Positions 61,818-64,000 of a stretch of 64,000 nt of DNA are shown piece after piece. Under the pieces are notes generated by a model. The model did no database searches. It was not told the origin of the DNA and saw only the letters and a list, made by a program, of their open reading frames with translations. This DNA is from Flavobacterium sp. IB48 (GTDB taxonomy: Bacteria; Bacteroidota; Bacteroidia; Flavobacteriales; Flavobacteriaceae): NCBI RefSeq assembly GCF_016405855.1, contig NZ_JAEFCA010000004.1, forward strand, positions 468,075 through 532,074, written 5' to 3'. Position numbers and translations under genes: made by a program. Every line of letters starts with the position of its first letter. The stretch's first letter is position 1.

Positions 61818-62582
61818 TTACTTAAAAATCATGATTAATCTTTCGCTTTCGGTTTTATGGAATTTTTTGAGTTTATAGTCTCCAAAAATGTCTAGAAGGA
61901 AAATTCCAGCTTCGTCCATTAAATCTTGAAAGTCTTTCAAAGTTAGTGCTTTTACTTTTTCTGTAAAATGATATTTTCTGCCTTGGTCTTCAAAATCAAT
62001 TTCTTTAAAAATATGGCCATCTTCAAGATATCTTTTGATGTGAAAATCTATTTCATCAACCGTTTTTACTTCTTCAGGAACAAGATTTTCAATAACGTTT
62101 GGCACGTTCATAAAGTCAATGACTGCAAAGCCGTATTCAGATAAACTTTCTTTAATTGCTTTTAAAGTTGTTAGGTTGTCGTCGTCGCTTTCGAAGTAAC
62201 CGAAACTGGTGAAAAGATTAAAAATAGCATCAAATTTTTCTTCAAAAGGTTGGCGCATATCGTGCACTTTAAAATGAAGTGTTTCGTTGCTGTTTTTGCT
62301 AGCTTCGGCAATGCTGTTTTCAGACAAATCTGCTCCCAAAACATCGTAGCCCAATTGATTTAAATAAATAGAATGACGGCCTTTTCCGCATGCTAAATCC
62401 AATACTTTTGCTTTCTCAGGCAAATTAAGATAATGCGTTAAATTGTCCATGAAAACCTGAGCTTCACGATAATTACGATCCTTATAAAGAATGTGATAAT
62501 ATGGCGTGTCAAACCACGAAGAATACCAGTTTTGATTGTCGTCTTCTTGATTCTGGATTGGTGCGTTATGTTTTTCAGACAT
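61818..62582 (-). CDS. Class I SAM-dependent methyltransferase
   Basis: A 254-residue methyltransferase. Motif I is VLDLACGKGRHSIYLNQLGY, motif II has the acidic loop GADLSENSI, and motif IV is in FDAIFNLFTSFGYF. The substrate cannot be told from the sequence; a small metabolite or lipid methylation is as likely as anything. Divergent from the RNA methyltransferase gene. Confidence 0.9.
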   Translation of the reverse strand: MSEKHNAPIQNQEDDNQNWYSSWFDTPYYHILYKDRNYREAQVFMDNLTHYLNLPEKAKVLDLACGKGRHSIYLNQLGYDVLGADLSENSIAEASKNSNETLHFKVHDMRQPFEEKFDAIFNLFTSFGYFESDDDNLTTLKAIKESLSEYGFAVIDFMNVPNVIENLVPEEVKTVDEIDFHIKRYLEDGHIFKEIDFEDQGRKYHFTEKVKALTLKDFQDLMDEAGIFLLDIFGDYKLKKFHKTESERLIMIFK

Positions 62583-62719
62583 TTATTCTATTTCAATTAA
62601 TTCAAAAGTCCGGCAAATTTAGTGTATTTTTGCCGAAAAATAACTATTTCGCTTCGATACGTGTTTATACCAGTATAATAAAATGTTATAGCGATTGGCT
62701 TTTTTTAATTAAAAAAGAA

Positions 62720-63877
62720 ATGGAAGAAAATTTTAAAATGATTGCCAAATGTTTTTTTGGCTTTGAAGAAATATTAGAAAAAGAATTACGCACACTTGGC
62801 GCTCAGGATGTTGAAAAAGGTGTGAGAATGGTGAGCTTTAAAGGTGATAAAGGTTTTATGTATAAAGCCAATTTGTCTTTGCGTACAGCTCTTAAAGTTT
62901 TAAAGCCAATTTATTTTTTTAGAGCTAATAATGAGCAGGCTTTGTACAAAGGAATTTCTGGCTTAAACTGGTCTAAATATTTAAATGCGAATCAAACTTT
63001 TGTGATCGATACTACAGTGCATTCTACTTATTTCAATCATTCTGAATTTGTTTCTCAGAAATGTAAAGATGCGATTGTAGATCAGTTTAGAGAGAGAACT
63101 GGGCAACGTCCAAGTATTGATAAACAGCATCCAGATTTGCGTATTAATATTCATATTGATAGAGATCAGGTTTCTGTAGCTTTAGATACTTCTGGAGCAT
63201 CGCTTCATCAACGTGGCTATAGAACTGCTACCAATATTGCGCCTATTAATGAGGTGTTAGCCGCTGGAATTCTTTTATTATCGGGTTGGGATGGACAAAG
63301 TCATTTCCTTGATCCAATGTGTGGTTCTGGAACTTTTTTGGCAGAGGCAGCTATGATTGCTTGTAATATTCCAGCAAACATCAACAGAAAAGAATTTGCT
63401 TTTGAAAAATGGAAAGATTGGGATAATGATCTATTTGATACAATTGTCGATAGTTTAATGAAAAAAACAAGAGAGTTTCATTATACAATTAAAGGTTTTG
63501 ATAAAGCGCCAAGTGCGGTTAGCAAAGCCAAAGACAATATCAGAAATGCCAATTTAGAGGATTATGTAACTGTTTTTGAAGAGAACTTCTTTGACACGGA
63601 AAAAGAAACAGAAGGTAAACTTCATATCGTTTTTAATCCGCCTTATGATGAGCGTTTAGATATTCACATGGAAAGATTCTATGCTAGTATTGGAGACACT
63701 TTAAAGAAAAATTATCCAGGTACAGACGCTTGGTTTATTACAGCCAATCTAGAAGCGTTAAAATTTGTCGGATTAAAACCTTCAAGAAAAATCAAACTTT
63801 TTAACGCAAGTCTTGAAGCTCGTTTGGTAAAATACGAAATGTACGAAGGAAGTAAAAGAACAAAATTTCAGGTCTAA
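62720..63877 (+). CDS. THUMP-domain RNA guanine-N2 methyltransferase (RlmL/Trm14-like)
   Basis: A 385-residue enzyme. I start at the ATG at 62720 (MEENFKMIAKCFFGFEEIL); the frame is open further left but would overlap the divergent gene. The N-terminal ferredoxin-like and THUMP regions (about 6-155, with RPSIDKQHPDLRINIHIDRD) bind RNA, and the C-terminal Rossmann domain has DPMCGSGTFLAEAA and the N6/N2-type motif FNPPYDERL. It probably modifies 23S rRNA (m2G2445-like) but may act on tRNA. Downstream is the palindrome from 63878. Confidence 0.92.
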   Translation: MEENFKMIAKCFFGFEEILEKELRTLGAQDVEKGVRMVSFKGDKGFMYKANLSLRTALKVLKPIYFFRANNEQALYKGISGLNWSKYLNANQTFVIDTTVHSTYFNHSEFVSQKCKDAIVDQFRERTGQRPSIDKQHPDLRINIHIDRDQVSVALDTSGASLHQRGYRTATNIAPINEVLAAGILLLSGWDGQSHFLDPMCGSGTFLAEAAMIACNIPANINRKEFAFEKWKDWDNDLFDTIVDSLMKKTREFHYTIKGFDKAPSAVSKAKDNIRNANLEDYVTVFEENFFDTEKETEGKLHIVFNPPYDERLDIHMERFYASIGDTLKKNYPGTDAWFITANLEALKFVGLKPSRKIKLFNASLEARLVKYEMYEGSKRTKFQV

Positions 63878-64000
63878 GTCTCTAAGATACTAAGATGCTA
63901 AGAATTTTAGTAAAATGGGAAAAGAATAATTTAAAATAAATATTAAGTTTAGTAGAATATAAGTTGCAAGGAGAAAAACTTAGCATCTTAGCATCTCAGA
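63878..64000. repeat. CTAAG-family palindrome at the right edge
   Basis: TCTCTAAGATACTAAGATGC... on the left and ...TTAGCATCTTAGCATCTCAGA at the end pair at about 20 of 23 positions across an AT-rich middle. Related to the block at 26806-26938. The copy may continue past the window. Confidence 0.65.

Noticed and set aside
62501..62719. In-frame N-terminal extension of the RNA methyltransferase.
   Set aside because: It would overlap the divergent methyltransferase gene on the opposite strand and adds 73 residues before the conserved MEENFKMIAKCFFGFEE start.
1..64000. CRISPR array or tRNA/rRNA genes.
   Set aside because: The many palindromes are single, unequally spaced and have no regular spacers; no tRNA cloverleaf or rRNA sequence was recognised by reading.

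Overview
The window reads as a chromosomal segment of a Flavobacterium-like member of the Bacteroidota, probably close to the soil and freshwater group that includes F. johnsoniae. The evidence is AT-rich DNA, a SusC/SusD pair, many lipoproteins and TonB-linked receptors, promoters of the Bacteroidota type (TTG, 17-23 nt, TAnnTTTG) and several small DUF families typical of Flavobacteriia. No rRNA, tRNA, CRISPR array, insertion sequence or prophage was seen. Genes are mostly in short same-strand runs separated by strong hairpin terminators.

Layout. 1-11.6 kb: a polysaccharide utilisation locus that looks specific for laminarin or another beta-1,3-glucan. It holds a membrane-spanning propeller/Y_Y_Y/LuxR regulator (cut by the window edge), SusC, SusD, a PKD-type surface glycan-binding lipoprotein, a PKD-GH16 lipoprotein and, after a terminator, a small secreted GH16. 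11.9-15.6 kb: an RNA polymerase sigma factor with a 47-residue companion ORF, a TPR protein, a cluster-less endonuclease III and a Bcp peroxiredoxin. 15.9-19.8 kb: a conserved 486-residue protein of unknown role, an MBL hydrolase and small envelope proteins. 19.9-25.4 kb: a minus-strand run with a BatA/VWA protein, a dihydroorotase homologue that has lost metal ligands, an esterase, a DUF4870-like membrane protein, a TPR-like protein and an isochorismatase-fold hydrolase. 25.7-37.5 kb: lactonase, DEAD-box helicase, TIGR02757 protein, an unusual LolD-like ABC ATPase with an internal membrane hairpin, small membrane proteins, serA-serC, a LuxC-like acyl-CoA reductase and a divergent ferredoxin. 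37.8-48.5 kb: ychF, envelope proteins, NAPRTase (pncB) and the parE-parC pair.

48.6-50.0 kb holds what I read as a deletion scar of a Bacteroidota type VI secretion locus (T6SSiii). The 3' part of a clpV/tssH-like gene and the 3' part of a tssF-like gene face outward and meet directly at the cut. 50.1-57.2 kb: a DnaQ-like exonuclease with a cNMP/CBS/DUF294 protein, an HxlR-DinB operon with an overlooked 53-residue ORF, an AlkD-like protein, a pentapeptide protein and murQ. 57.3-64 kb: a membrane-anchored AraC regulator with a TonB-type receptor, a ZIP transporter and two methyltransferases.

The most unusual non-coding content is a set of dispersed intergenic palindromes in at least four sequence families. 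One is an approximately 80-bp element whose central hairpin changes sequence between its two copies while keeping its pairing, which suggests a selected RNA or DNA structure.
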